Of a stretch of 64,000 nucleotides of DNA, positions 1-13,518 are shown one piece after another. The notes below the pieces were generated by a model. The model saw only the letters and a list, made by a program, of their open reading frames with translations. It did not search any database and was not told the DNA's origin. The translations under genes were made by a program, and so were the position numbers. The DNA lies in contig CM020511.1 in NCBI GenBank assembly GCA_009823395.1, positions 10,804,501 to 10,868,500 of the forward strand. The letters run 5' to 3'. Source of the DNA: Thamnaconus septentrionalis. Taxonomy: Eukaryota; Chordata; Actinopteri; Tetraodontiformes; Monacanthidae. Numbering within the stretch: position 1 is the stretch's first letter; each line of letters starts with the position of its first letter.

Positions 1-899
1 GAAAACAAATGCACAGCTGGATGAAAGCCAAGAGACTTTGCGGCGTATGTATGTTTGTCTTTCCATTGGAAGTCGCAGAGGAGCTCAGAGCGAGGCTCAA
101 TCCACACGGGGGAATCTATCTATCTATCTATCTATCTATCTGCCAGTTTGTTATGATTCAAAGTTTGATCTGAGGCATGCAAAATGCAGGCAGATGGCCA
201 CTTCGGCTGAGCTTATGATTTGCCGTATGGGAACATTTCTAGTAATTTGATTAAACTGTCAATTATTTTAACCTAATACATCCACTGGTGCCTTATATTA
301 GTGTCAAATGATTCTATTAACAGAAATAGAAAATGTTTAAATAAAAACATGTCACATAACCCCCAAAGAATCGTACATTATACCATCATTAATGGCCATA
401 GAAATGTTTTAAGATTAGAACCTTTTAGTCGGCATTTCCCCCCCAAAAAATAATAAAAACATTCATTAAATTTACTTAGCATTTAAAGGCATCTATTGGA
501 GCGTCTCACCTCTTATAGGTGCTGTGACTCAACCTCTCCACGAATGTCTCGGTTGGACTGCATGGTGCCTCTGCGTAGCATCAGACCCGTGGATTTATGC
601 ATCGTGAGACTGGAGATGCTGAGCCGCGTGTGAGAGAGGAAGAGAGCAAGTGGGAGAGAGAGAGAGGGGGCGAGAGAGCAAAACAGAGAGAGAGAGAGAG
701 AGTGGAACAAGGGAGGGATGGAGAGAGGGGGAGGAACTCTCCAGCCAGAGCTGACAGCAAGAAAGACGAAATGCCAGCAATATTTTAGGCAATCTTTATC
801 GCACTAAGTTGAAAAAAAAAATAGCGGCGGTGGAAGGTTTGAGAACTGCCTCCCAGTGAGAGCCACCCTCCGAGAAAGAAATGTAACAGTGTAGTGTGA

Positions 900-942
900 C
901 AAAATGTCAACCATGCAGTCAGACTGCATGGTTGACATTTTG
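900..942. repeat. Perfect 21-bp inverted repeat with 1-nt spacer
   Basis: CAAAATGTCAACCATGCAGT-C, then A, then its exact reverse complement: arms 900-920 and 922-942. No mismatch in either arm. Too short for a miRNA precursor. Confidence 0.95.
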
Positions 943-1792
943 ACAGCCGTTCAAAGAGCTTCTACTGGCCACATTCACACAGAAAAGAAAGTTTTTTTCC
1001 TTATATAAGACCCAGTCTGCTGCTGCATATACGTTCAGTTTTGTTTGGTATTATTTCATTTGTTTGTCAGTTGGTTTTAGTGCTGCTACAGTGTGGAAAT
1101 CCCTTCTGGGGATTCTTATGGGGGGAAAAATGACCTGTTGCTTGACACCCAAAAATAACCCAGACAATCTGAGAATAATTAGAGGACCAGTCACAGAAAT
1201 GAACCTTCTGTAACCACTGGATCATCAGGCTTTTGATCTGAAACCTTGTTTCTCCATCCGCTATGTCAACCACAGTTTTCTGTCTCTTGAGATTCCACAA
1301 TGGATTCCAAAATTGATTCAGATGGAGCTACGGATGCACAAGGGGCTGGTCCAAGTTGCTGTGGAACAACAAAAAAAAAACAGCAGTAATGGCTGTGCTG
1401 AGGATTAGCGTGGGATCTACTATGGTGACAGTTTTGCCAGAATTGGACAGCATATTCAAATAAGGGGAAAATTCTGTACGGAAATGGCACAGAAGAGTTG
1501 TGTTTTTTCTGGGCAAAAGGCTTCATCAAACACCAAAGTGGGCGAAGAGAAATGACAGCGAGTCGCCAAAATCACTTTACAGGGACGAGTTGGACACGCT
1601 TGTCTGTCAGTAGGGTTTATGTTTATAGATACCAAAGGACAGTTGGAGTGACACTAAACAGACCATTAGGCAGAGCTGCAGTTGATGATACTCCCGCAAG
1701 GCCAGTTATCGCTGGCTATCATGGCCTCCAGCATCGAGAGACTGATTAAAATTGTACACCTCAACAACGAGGCACTTCAAAGTTGATTAAAA

Positions 1793-1835
1793 TTCAAGTC
1801 AAGGTTTATTTACAGAGCATATTTGCAACAAGCTC
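1793..1835 (-). mobile_element. L2-like LINE 3' terminus fragment
   Basis: The plus strand CAAGTCAAGGTTTATTTACAG is the reverse complement of the TAAATAAACTTGACTTG tail that ends the LINE at 16402, so this is a 3'-terminal fragment on the minus strand. Confidence 0.45.
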
Positions 1836-3160
1836 AGCCTACCAAATTGTTGTACAATTCTTAAGAATGAATAGTAATCCTTCAGGGCAGACGTTTATTT
1901 AGCATAAGCGAAGACGAAAATACAGTCATTTCAATGCAGAAAATGAAGTGAGGAGCGGCAAGCCTCAGTCTCGCAATGACTGAGGCTGGGTCTTCTGCAT
2001 TGTTTAAATAGTTAAGTCAAGGTTATATATACATATATACAAAAGTATATGCTGCGATTGTATAAATGATGACATATATATAATGAAGAAAAAGATTGAA
2101 AGTTAGTTCTGTGTGAGTGTGCCAACGCCAATAAGATTTTGAATGAATTAAAGGTTCAGGCATAAGGGGAAAAGTCCTTAGGTTGGATTTAGACAGAGGG
2201 TTAGGGTTAGTTGCAAAAAATAAAAAAAAAAAAAAAAAAAAAAGCCCTCAGAGAAACCTTCTGCAACTTTGTTCCGCATATTTCAAGCATAGAAAAAGTA
2301 AAATCCAAAAATGTGATCCTCAATGTGTGTGTTTCAGTGTTGCTCAGAGAAAGGCAGAGTGCCGGATACCACGCGGTGCTTTTCACAGATTCAGGTCTCA
2401 GAGGTTAGTAAGACAGACTGAAATGGATAACTCAAAGCATACACAAGCGTAGGAATCTCCACAAAACAGCATGTGAGGTTGAGATATTTCCCGGTACTAA
2501 CTGCAACTTTGGAACTTCAGGAGGAAGTAGCAGCGCCAGTATCATCGTCATCTTGCATGATAATCTTCAGTCCATGGGAGGACAAACAGTACAAGATGCC
2601 TATCGCTTGTTGTCAGAGTCTTAGCTTGGAAAAACAAAACAAAAAAACAAACGTCGTCAATACCATCGAAGGGTTGAGATGCACGCAGACTGACTCTATA
2701 CAGTGTAGGATGTGCTGGAAGAACAATAGAGCTGAGGAGAATGAGAACATTGAGATTCCATCCAGTCAACCACCAATAAAACACTGAAATCGAGTTAGTC
2801 ACATAAGCCGCCCACTGTTTTCTTTGAGGCACTAATTGTACACAGTAAATTCTCTGGTATGGACTCTGTACTTTCATTGCTGTTTCTCTTTCTTTTCTTT
2901 TTAACAGGAACAAATTCTTCACAGCAAATGCTGTGTACTGAGTTCAAGCGGGTAATAATTCTTCTCATTCTGGCACTGAAAGTGAGGTTGTAAAAGCGGT
3001 TTTCTAAGCAACTGCAATAACTTAAACATTTCACAATTTATGACATGTCATTTTACGGCTCACTTCCTCATCCATAGATTGTGCAGCCTAATAAGACGAT
3101 GTAGTGTTTTCATGTGACGTAAAAGTGGTCAAATTCTGCAAAATCACACAGCATACAGCA

Positions 3161-3196
3161 GTGTTGCTGTTGACTGCGGGTAGTCAACAGCAACAC
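3161..3196. repeat. Perfect 15-bp inverted repeat, 6-nt loop
   Basis: Arms GTGTTGCTGTTGACT (3161-3175) and AGTCAACAGCAACAC (3182-3196) around GCGGGT. Confidence 0.95.
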
Positions 3197-3959
3197 AACG
3201 AGACGTTCAGAGCCGTCGGCTCTAATTGGACATCCAGCTCAGATGCTGTCTAGCCACGTCACTGATACAGAAAAGCTCCCTGTTGGCGGCAACAATGCCA
3301 TTCACAGTCTCCCGTTGAAGAGGATGAATTGCAATAGAGGGAAATTGATTTATTCATATCGCCTACGATAAACCTTTAAACCTCTGCACTGCAGTAGATG
3401 AAGAAAGTGAGAGAAAGCCTACGGACATAAATGGAAGTGTCTCCATGGGAAACGAGGCCGCCCTTGGTTTCGTGTGCATGGATTTGCTCTGAAGTTAACT
3501 TCCCCATAGAATCCAGAGAAGTGAGCTTCTTATCACAATTTCTCCAGGAGCTAGCAGGAAGTTTAATGTCACCCTGCCACCAGAGCAACCCCAAAGGAGT
3601 ACTGGGAAAGAGCCGTGACAGCCTCAGATCGTTTTAGGGCACAGCTGGAGACAATTTCAGGTGAAAGCTAAACGTTTGGCAGGCACTCTGTGTCTGTCTC
3701 TAATACAACCAAAGAGTGAAGCTGCATTTGCATGACAGTTTTTCGCAAAATAAAAGCAATATTTCTAAAATGTCGACGTAGTACAATTGCGATTTGCAGG
3801 TGTGTCCATTGAATGGTGTGAAGCGCAAAAACCGTAACTCTCGTAAAATCTCGTGTCCTGCGAGATTTACAAGAATTAAGGTTGCTTTTGCTTGTTTACG
3901 TTTGTTTGCTGTCAAGAATGGTTGTTATATTTTTCTATTTGATTCCTTGTAAAAAAAAA

Positions 3960-4205
3960 ATATTCCGTCTTCATAACGCGCCATGGTCACTCGAAGTGAA
4001 CTGGTCACTGGACCCTGTATGTTACGTCCGGTGACGTGTAAATGCAAAAAAAGTGTTTCCATGATACTTTTTCGATATACCTCTATATCAATACGTCTGA
4101 GAAACCACCTCATCAGAGCTTAAAAACTTTTAGCCATATTCGAGAGGTTTTTCGAAGTTTAGGTGTTTCCATTTCCAGTTTTTTTATTGCAATATTTAGG
4201 TTTTG
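3960..4205 (-). mobile_element. Dispersed MITE-like element, copy A
   Basis: Shares a long stretch with 59084-59315 in inverted orientation: GGTTTTTCGAAGTTTAGGTG, CGATATACCTCTATATCAAT and GAGAAACCACCTC correspond to the reverse complement of the other copy. Outer ends resemble 'gcgtttccattac' termini of fish MITEs. The ATG near 3984 on the minus strand (MARYEDG) corresponds in position to MPRYVWTEEEE in the other copy, suggesting a Harbinger-derived Myb start. Confidence 0.6.
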
Positions 4206-5530
4206 ACCGGAAAAAACAAGGCATGCAATGCGGCAGCAGCGGCACAAACAACAAAGATTGGGGCGAGCGGAGTTGTCTTTGTATTGCAGGCGCTTAAAGG
4301 TTTGTTGGCGTAGTAGTAATTCCACCTTGTTGTCGGTCCACACAAGAGACTGCGTTTTTTTTCCCTCCCGTGTGGACAGGGCCTCAGACTGACTCCTTTC
4401 TCCCAAGAAAGTCCTAAAGTACAAAGACAAAGCCGACTCCTGATTTGAATGTCTTCTCAAGTGTCGTCCTTTGATCGGCTGTCCATTCTTCTCCCTTCGG
4501 TTGCTGGGTGTTACTGTCATTGTTTGTGAATCAGGAAGCAGGTCCTTATTTGGCCGTGAGCCAAATGGTCCATCCTTCCTCCCGGCGTGCCCATTTTGAA
4601 CCAATTTGCGGCAAGACAAGCTCAAGGTGATAAGTTCCCATCCCTGCTGACCACTCTCTGGTCACCCAGGTCAATGTTTATGAGACTTAATGAGTTACAC
4701 AGTCTTTGCTCACAAGGTTTTGAACCCCCCAATGCACTGGTCATGATCAGCAAATATACACCAAAGCACTACATATATTAACATTCAATACATTTATACA
4801 TTCAAGTCAATATAATAATTCCAACATATAAATGTAATGTTACCAATATAATAGCACAATATGCAATGACGCAAGATGTTAAATGTCTGATTCCAACAAG
4901 CTGGAGCCACTGCCTCCTTAGAGTCAATGTTGGGACGTTAACCAAGTATTATTACCATGTTTGCCAGCAAAAGGGTGTTTTTACACCCACTGGCCATTAA
5001 GATGAAAAGATACTTTGTATTTGATTGAAGCTCCTTGACCGATGGCCCTTTGCCAGCGAGGATTTCAAGCACTTCATCCACCGCGTTGAACTCCTCGTGA
5101 TGTTAAAGTAGCTGAAATGACTCGCGGCAAGGCTTATTCTGAGAGGCCCTGCAGGCGTTCTGTGGGTCTGAATCATAGAATGATTATGTGGAAAAGACAG
5201 CCGTGAGGTTAATGTGAAACCCCACTTATTTCCAAGGTTCCTGCTGATTTCTTTCTGTGGGCTACAGACAAGGGCAAGGTTTCAGACTGTGCACTTATTT
5301 TTTTGATTTTTTTTTACAATGCCCTGTTGTAAGTAAGAGTATTTGAACAGATCAGCACTGTCCTCTCTGACCCTCGCTGTCTCTCTTTCTTCACTTGATA
5401 TATTGTGTGTGCCACATAGAAAGAAAAACAACTCTTTTCAGTCATGCGTATGCGCATGTTTGGGGAATTTATAGCTTTCGATAACCTGACATGCATGTCT
5501 TGGTGTGTGTGTGTGTGTGTGTGTGTGTGT

Positions 5531-5656
5531 TCATTTTGGGGGAGCAGGAGAGAGAGCCCACAAAGACACAGGGAGAACTTGGAACAAGGGCGATCGGGGA
5601 TCAAGCCCTCAACCTTCCTGCTGGCTGAAGTGCTAACCGCCGCACCACAGGATTGC
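5531..5656 (-). mobile_element. tRNA-derived SINE-like repeat, second copy
   Basis: Plus strand GTGCTAACCGCCGCACCACA is the reverse complement of the GTGGTGCAGTGGTTAGC head of the repeat at 53011; upstream CACAGGGAGAACTTGGAACA corresponds to the 'tgttctccctgtg' body. A (GT)n run at 5503-5530 abuts it. Confidence 0.6.
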
Positions 5657-8559
5657 ATCAGGAATCTGCGAGGTTGTTATTTCAAACTTATTTAATATCA
5701 TTCAGTTTGCCGACTCACACATTTTCACACAAAGCTCCTTTGCTGCCTTTGACTCCATCGCGGACCAGCGTTTCGCTGGCTGTCTCGGTCGCCCCTCCTA
5801 TAGAAAAACAGGGTGAGCATCACTTTAAAAGAATCCCTCTTTCGCCATGAAAAATGCAACACGCGGCGCTCGCAGCTGCTTTGATATTTGTTGGCTTTTT
5901 AATGAGCAAGTGGCGGGTCAATAGCAGGTCAACAGCAGTCGACTGGATGAACAAGACGGTGATGGATGCGGCTAATCTATGTCATTGATTCGCAGGTAGA
6001 CTGCGAGTGTTTATGGAAGGCAGCGAGGAGTCAAATGTGCTGCTTTTCAAAGGCGGGCGTGTTGAGGGTACACTCGCTGACCCTTAAAAGGTTCCCCCCA
6101 TTTTTCAGCGCACAACAATATCTGCGTCGGCAGCTTGAAGGAGCTTGACTTTAATTATTATGTAGTTATAGTCAATTGAAATATTTAAACACACACACAC
6201 ACACACAACTTAATGTAGACACGTGAAACAGATTAAACATGGAGTAGGTCACTTCACAGAACACTCAAAATTTGGTTTCTCAGCAAAATCATGTGCTTGA
6301 TTAATCCGTTCTTGACCCAAAGCTGCTCCTATTGTGAGGAAATGAGGAAAAACACGTTTAACACTTGGAATTTTGCAGCAAAACCAAAGATTCAGTGGAC
6401 TGATTATGTAATAACAGCCCACCACCGTGGGTTCTCAGGAGGCACTGAGCGTCTCCTTTGACTCCTTCAGAGGCTGCTGCTGGTGGTGGTGAGGGGGGGG
6501 GGGGTATTTTTCATAAACAAATCAGATCAAGATTCAGTATCCAAATGAAACCCAGAATGCTTCAACAGAAATGACCCTTTTCCATGTTTGGCGCTCCAGC
6601 TTAGATTTGTAGGTTCATGAGAATGTGTGGTTCAGTTGGATTTATTGGGGCGATATATTTTCCCTCCAAATTTGCTGAATAAGTGGCCTATATTTATATC
6701 CAAATTGGGGCACAAGCAGCAGCAGCGAGTTAATTACAGACGTAGTTTTTGTCCAAGGCATAATCACTGATTGTGTTTCTGATAAGAACAGCGTACTAAG
6801 TCTAACTAATGAGAATTTTTTTTATACTGTCTGTATTCTCAGTGTATATATATATATATATATATATATGTTTAGAACACCATTTCTGAAAATACACAAT
6901 CTTGCACAACCCTTACAAAACAAAAAAAACAAAACCAAATGTTGGATAGTTTCAGCGCAGACACACAGCTTTCATTAATTTGGATTTGCAATTTCGAAGG
7001 GAACACTGGTTGAGTATTTATTTCCTCCCCAGATCCAAGCTTTTATTCAGCAGGCTTTTAGGACATGAAATTGGATTTGAAAGATGCTTGTGGGACCACA
7101 CAATTTTTTTGGGGGCACTGCCTTTGTGATGATTAGTCCTGCCGCCAGACCACCTTAATCTGTTCAGGAGAATTACAGCAACATTGTAACAAATAGATTA
7201 ATGATCTATTTTTATCTTTAATTTAATTTGAAAGTGGTGAGGCACATTGCTAAGCCCTGCATTATCCATTTTACTTAATTTCCTGTGGTCCCTAAATGGT
7301 TCTCTTCCTTCCCTTAAGGTTATAGCACCTTTTTCTGATTATCGTATAATCAATATCACATGCTGCTTCCTTACAGTTAGTTTCATCGAGGGTTTTTGAA
7401 AGGGACCACATGTCTTATTCAATGTGTCATACATTGCTCATAACGTTCACAATGAAATATTTCTTTCTTCTTGGTAAGAAGCCGTGTATTGATCTTGATT
7501 TACAGCCAATACAATGAAGCATGACGCACATCAATATGAATCATCTTTTTCTATCTTGCACTAACAATAGGGTTGAATTTACAAAGCATTTACAGCTTGT
7601 CAGTGGGACTTGGCTTGTTATCAGATTGGGCTGCACACAACTTTTCACTGTTCAATTGACATGGTGACAAAACAGTGATACTGTTTGAATGAAGTCAATG
7701 AAGATGTCAGTCATTTCTCTAAAAACAGTTATGGCAGCTACTGGTTGGGTGTCCACTGTCAGATGCTAAAGTTGAAGTTTGATGCTAAAAGTGAAGTTCT
7801 AAAACTCCTTTACGTCAATATGTTTGATATTTTGGAATCAATGATGACTTAACATGGAGAGTAGAAAGACATTCGCAGCTGGAGCGTCGTGGAACCATCA
7901 TTTTTGATGACAAATTTTCATGTCTTTGGCTTTAAAGTCAAACAAACTATTAAGACGTGTTAATGGTGAGGCAGCTTAAAAGGGCTATCTTGTAAGATTT
8001 TAGTGCCTCAGCTTTCTTTCTTAATATATTGGTGTGGCCAGCAGGACCTGGGCAGATATGAGGCCTTTTTATATTGGTTTCAGCTATTTTTATTTCCCAA
8101 AGTGGCAACATACTCGAGCTGGAGCATCAGCAAAGACAAAGCTTGCAAGCACACACCAAGACTATTACGGCTGTGTAATTTCACATTACGATGACGTCTG
8201 CACGAAAAACATATTAAAAATCCTAGGGCCTGAGGGTCCTGAAGAGCGCATGCACAATCAATTGCACACGCAAACATGTTGCACGCACATTGTTTTGCAT
8301 GCAGCGACTGATCCGCTAAGATTGCACACGCAAACAGAAACAGGTGCAAAAGTGGCGGAGACGTCGCAATTTAAATGGGGGTTTTGCGCCCGCTGCTGCT
8401 GTATGTTGTTGTTACCGTTCATTTATTGCGTACCTTTTTCGTGCAAAGGAAACAAGGGAACAGCCCAAGTAAGGCTCACTGACAACACAAGTTTGTGGAT
8501 TTATATCTTTCTTTTACACAGAAAGATATACAGGTTTTTCTTCGACCTCCTATCCCATA

Positions 8560-9166
8560 ACTGGAAAAACTAATGCCAAAGAAACGGAAGGAAGAACGAA
8601 GCAACTCATGAATAATGGAAAAATGGATTCGCAACGCATCCAAACGTGTGCTAATACAGAAAGAACGCAGTGTACCATCAGGAGGGCTCAACTTCGCCAT
8701 CACACCAAAAAAAAACATCCCATACAAGGGCTTCAGACTAGCAAGAGAATTAGCATGTGAAAAAAACACCAGGACAGGGAGAAAAAGCAGCTCTGTGCAA
8801 TAAAATAGCAGGTATCCTAAAAACAGCCAGACCACCACCCAGCAATATTACCAAAAAAGGAAGCAAAGGCCGTGAAAATATTTGAATAAAAAACAAAACA
8901 AGGACATCACAATCCTCCCGGCGGATAACGGCAGAACCACAGTCATTACGCATACCGAAAAATACGAAAAACAAATGAAAGAAATGCTGAAACACTTTTC
9001 TCGCAATTCTCAAAAAGGATCCAACAGGAGAAAAGAAGAAGAAGAAGCTGGAGGCGCTAGTGAAACCATAACTAAATGAAAACAAAATGGAAAAGCAGAC
9101 CTACAACCACTCACAGTAGACGTACGTTCCGAGAATGTACGGCGCACTGAAAATATATTTTTCTCA
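8560..9166 (+). mobile_element. Penelope-like retroelement fragment, N-terminal part of the RT protein
   Basis: Conceptual translation, with stops and frame changes, gives VPSGGLNFAITPKKNIPYKG (8675-8735), AGILKTARPPPSNITKK (near 8810-8855), DITILPADNGRTTVITHTEK (8905-8960) and, around 9123-9160, VPRMYGALKIYFSQ. The order GLNFA.TP, ILPADKGRTTV and PRMYGLPKIHK marks the region just upstream of the reverse-transcriptase core in Penelope-like elements (family knowledge from memory). The catalytic palm is missing; homology stops near 9166. Confidence 0.75.
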
Positions 9167-9298
9167 ATGAACCTCGAGTTTCTCTCTGTCTCCTCTCTCT
9201 TTCAGCCACACGCGGCATTGAATTTAGGTTTTGGTGTTGCATTAGGTCTGATGGCTGCTGTTATTAAAAGAAACTTTCAGTTACAGCCGGTGGGCCGA

Positions 9299-9302
<4 letters not shown>

Positions 9303-9344
<42 letters not shown>
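9303..9344. repeat. (GT)21 microsatellite
   Basis: Uninterrupted GT dinucleotides just downstream of the Penelope-like fragment. Confidence 0.97.
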
Positions 9345-9345
<1 letters not shown>

Positions 9346-12300
9346 TCAGGCTCCAGGCAAGAGCCCACAGGTGTGGTTATTTACAATCAAGGCCTGGAGG
9401 AGGATATAAGCTGGGGAGCTGCAGTCTCATGGCTGCCGGTGGATCAGCCTGCATAAGAGTGCATTGCTGCTGGCGTGCATTTCCAACCTGCAACCTGCAA
9501 CCTGCAACCAAACTATTTGAAAGGCTTCTTTGAGCTTTGTGCAACAACTTTGTTGGCTCCTTTTCTATGGAGCCTCCCTTTGGTTTTTCTTTTTCCTCAG
9601 CCTGACCAACCAGCATCTGTGTGAGTTTCCATCATATATATTATATTGTGGGTACCACTTGTGTGGATTGAGTTCTTATTGGATTGGCTTCCATTGGGGC
9701 CGGTTCTCTTCGTGTTCAGCCTTTTTATACTTTGGTATTAAAAGATATCAGTTTTGTATTGCATCTATAATAAAATTGATGCTCAAATAAATTAAGGTAC
9801 TTTATTAAATATATATATATATATTTATATATATATGTATATATTTAATATCCTGAGAGGAATATCACTTCAGCTGGGGAGAGGTCAGAAATAAAGAGGC
9901 TCTGGGAGTCCACAACTCCAAGGAATTATCCTGGACACTTGAAACAGTTGGCACCCTGCACCTGACAAAACACCTGGGAAAAGTAGCACCCACCACCACC
10001 ACCACCCCGACACTCCACCCTCATTGCCTTCTACCTTGGCACTGTGGAGTACAGTTTGTTCAAACAAGCTGTATTAGGGGAGGGTGACTGATCACGTGAA
10101 CGGGGCCTCCCTCCTTCCCTATTATTTTGCAGCAACACATGTACTGCACACTGGTTGTAAGTTTTAGTTCTGAGAAGACATGCCAACACCACACGTCAAG
10201 GCCCAGATCAGAACCTGTCAGTTATAAGGATCAAACTCCTGTTCAGAGGTGCAAATGTCACTTTAGTGCATACAGTGAGAGTAAGATTTGGCCCTGTGTG
10301 GTGTTACTATCACTTAAACTACATTATGATATTATTGTAATTTGGAATTGCTGCCAAAATGTTTTATAGCATCCATCCAATGTTTGAATTTAATCATGTA
10401 TTGATCCTGCCAATGCTGTAAAGAAAAAAAAAACATATCAATAAACGCAATGATCATCCCGACATTTTCCTTGTGCCTCTAAGTACTGAAATGCCAATTT
10501 CTGGTTTGCTCCTGTCTATGTGTAAAGTGAAGGTCTAGGTTAAAGCCTGAAGCCTAAGGAGCAAATGACTAGAATTAGTGTGGATATTCTCTGGATCTCT
10601 CCAAAGAGCTGCGTAGAATCCGCTTTACAAGTCTGCTTTTGATGTTGAATCTGAATCAAAAGTTGTTACATCAGCATTCCATTTATTGGTACCACATAGT
10701 TGAACTGAGAGTCAAAGCCAAAACAGTTGGGCATGAAATGTTAATTGTTGATGTAATTATCGATCATCAAATTGTGAAGGACAATAATGTCAGCCAGGTA
10801 TGGTTGCCTAATATCCCTAATTTGATCTCTAAGTAATTTGTTTAAATTTAACCTTTGATTAAGTTACTAATCAGTAAATTGTATTTCATTACATTTTGTG
10901 TGGCCATGCTTTTCTCTCATGGTCACACATTACTCCTATATTTCTTATTTTTCTCTGAAATGTCACCAGACGGGCTCCATACTACAATTTATAACAAGAT
11001 CCACCTCCACATTTCTATGGAAATCAGCCTTTTTGCTGATAAAGGGATGAATTCCTTTTTAAGTAAAGGAAACCAGGCTGTGCAGCAAGGTTTTTTTTTA
11101 AAAATAAAAGTGTTGTAGGAACAAGTAAATCAAAGAGAAGACAACCACCCATAACCCTTCTGTGGGAGTGCATCAGGTTTTAAATGAAAAATAAATAAAT
11201 AAATAGATAGAAGATTATGTGTGTGTCTCTATGGCTGTGATTACCGATGCTGTTTGATGCCTCCACGACTGATCCAAGCGATTAACTGCTCTGGGGCATC
11301 ATTTATTGGAGTCAAGGTTAAGAAGGATCCCACTCATCTTTCCACAGGAGGCCATTTGTTGTTTTCAGACATGAGTGGAATATAATTTGCATCGCCTTTA
11401 AAAAAAACCAAAAAAAACAACAACAACCGTGCCCTGTCCGCATCTTTCCACATCCCTCGTCTATGGAGCTGCTGTTTGCTCAGCTGTTTGAATTTGGAAA
11501 TGTTGAAACTGGATATGCAGCACTCGTTTACAGCAGTTTTTTGCATAAGTAGTGCAAGATTTTGATTTTGATTTTTTTTTGGTTTAGTGCCCGAGGCAAT
11601 CATGAGTTACCGGTCATTCCGTCTCACAAGCTAAACCGCATGACCTAAACCATTGAGAAGGCCACTGTCTGCCTTAACTATCAATAATCTGTTTGTGAAA
11701 CCAGGATGATTCCTACCCATCGCTGCTTGTTGTTCCTCCGAAAATAAGAGACCAGAAAAACTAATGTAGTATTCCGAAACGCAGCAATGGCCTGAATTCT
11801 TGTTTTTGCCCATTAGGGGGAGAATTTCTTGGCCGGTGGTTTGCTGAGTACAATCACAATGGGAAATACAAGGAACTTTTTGCTTATGCACCGTCGCAAT
11901 TAAATTTAGTTTTTTGCATTCATTCGGAGCTTGACTGTTTTACTAAACAGCTTATTCTGCTCCGTATTAAAATGTAAAGGAGGGGAGGGCACCGTGTTTG
12001 TGTGTGTGCTCACGCGTCGAAGCCTCCCACATTAATTGAGGCTGTACTTTTGGTACAAGGTGGACTCTTGTTACGAAGGGCAGAAAAAAAACAAGCTGCT
12101 CCGTCTTTCACTTTCATCTGAGGAAATGTGAAATATGTTTGCTGAGTAGTGTGAACAACCTAGAACAAGGGACTGGTGTGTCCCGGGCATGTCACACCCT
12201 GTGAAACTAATTAACATGAAAGGCACTGTAATTGTGTCACAATGTGCTCGCATGACATGCGGATATCATGAGGACGATTTCTGTAGGTCCATTGTTTGAT

Positions 12301-13518
12301 GACTGTCCTGCTGGGTGTGCCGCACCTCTGGGTGCTCTGGCTTCAGCTGCGGGCTCTCGCAGTGCTCAAATGCTTTTTCAGAATTTCATCTGAAACCTCT
12401 GAAATGGTTGCGAGCCCTCCGTTGAACATATGGATTATTGTTTTAGGCTTTGCTGCTTAATACAGCAGCATTTTCAGGAAACAAAGCTTTTTTCTTTTTT
12501 TTTGTGGAAGTAATTATAAAGTTCAGTCAGTTCAGATGGAAAGTCAATACCTTTGCTTTGTAGCCCCACCAGATACAGCTGAACTAACCAATCACTATGT
12601 CATTTATTGCGGAAGCATGAAGTAGAGGTGTGGAGAAGCCAAAAAATAAAGCAAGATGAAAAACAACATTTTTGCAATGTTTTTCTCCAGCAAATATTAA
12701 CAAGGATCACACTTTAATTTAAAAAGCTTAATTAAGCAGACAGTCAGCACTCCCTGCTGAATACCACCACTTCAAACCAAATGCCAAACCCCAGAGATGC
12801 CACTCTGACACTAACACTTGCTCAAGCACTTACCATATGGTTCTGCAGGTCACTGCTATTGTGAACGACCACAGGCATGAAATGATCACCTGTGAGGGCA
12901 AAGTGTAGCCATACGACTTTGTGACGCACCATCTGATTGCTATACTGACATTTCTCAAGCCCCATTTGATCTGGACTTCACTGACCAGTGGCTTTTATTG
13001 CACCTGATCATTCTGTGTCTATGCAGAATGGGGGAACATTGTTATTCTGCCATTCATCAGCCTCAGGAAACTGTAAAGTAAAAAAGAAAAGAAAAATAGG
13101 CTTTCAGTGGCAAATGGCTGCAAAGGTTTAGTAGAGTAACATTTGGATGATATGCAATATAAGCCAGGCCTTTTTTCCTGCACAAACCAGCAGAACCGCC
13201 AGAAAAAGGGACAATCTTTGTAAGATGTTTGAAGAATACGATGCACCATCCATCTAGACACATAAAACCCACCATTGAAGATGGCTATATAGTTCTGTTG
13301 CAGCATGCTGGGCATACTTGTTGTTTTATTCAACAAACAGCTGATTTCAATGAAAGTCTACTCCACCCACTGGCGATACTTTCAGCGCACAACAAATGCA
13401 GTTTTTCTAAGGTGCTACTAGAGTAAGGTGAACTGCCGTTCCATTGCATTTTGAACAACTCGTAGAGCGCTCTTTACAGCTCACTTTCACCCACTTTGAG
13501 TGAACGGCACTGACTGCG
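9345..13518. other. AT-rich stretch between the two Penelope-like fragments
   Basis: No coding or mobile-element signature recognised apart from an (AT)n run near 9808-9845. In particular, no reverse-transcriptase core motif was seen, so the missing middle of the Penelope-like element is not here. Confidence 0.55.

Larger units (their letters stand above)
1..8559. other. Gene-free stretch left of the Penelope-like fragment
   Basis: No supported exon on either strand. It holds a (CTAT)n run (115-140), an imperfect (GA)n run (652-703), the 43-bp palindrome at 900, a LINE tail at 1793, poly(A) at 2218-2243, the hairpin at 3161, MITE copy A at 3960, the SINE piece at 5531, and (AC)n and (AT)n runs at 6189 and 6844. 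The rest is AT-rich sequence without recognisable features. Confidence 0.6.

Noticed and set aside
900..942. miRNA precursor
   Set aside because: Arms of 21 bp with a 1-nt loop are too short and the loop too tight for Drosha/Dicer processing.
4113..4625. 170-residue minus-strand open frame
   Set aside because: It begins beside a MITE copy, has no recognisable domain and no splice or promoter context; likely chance.
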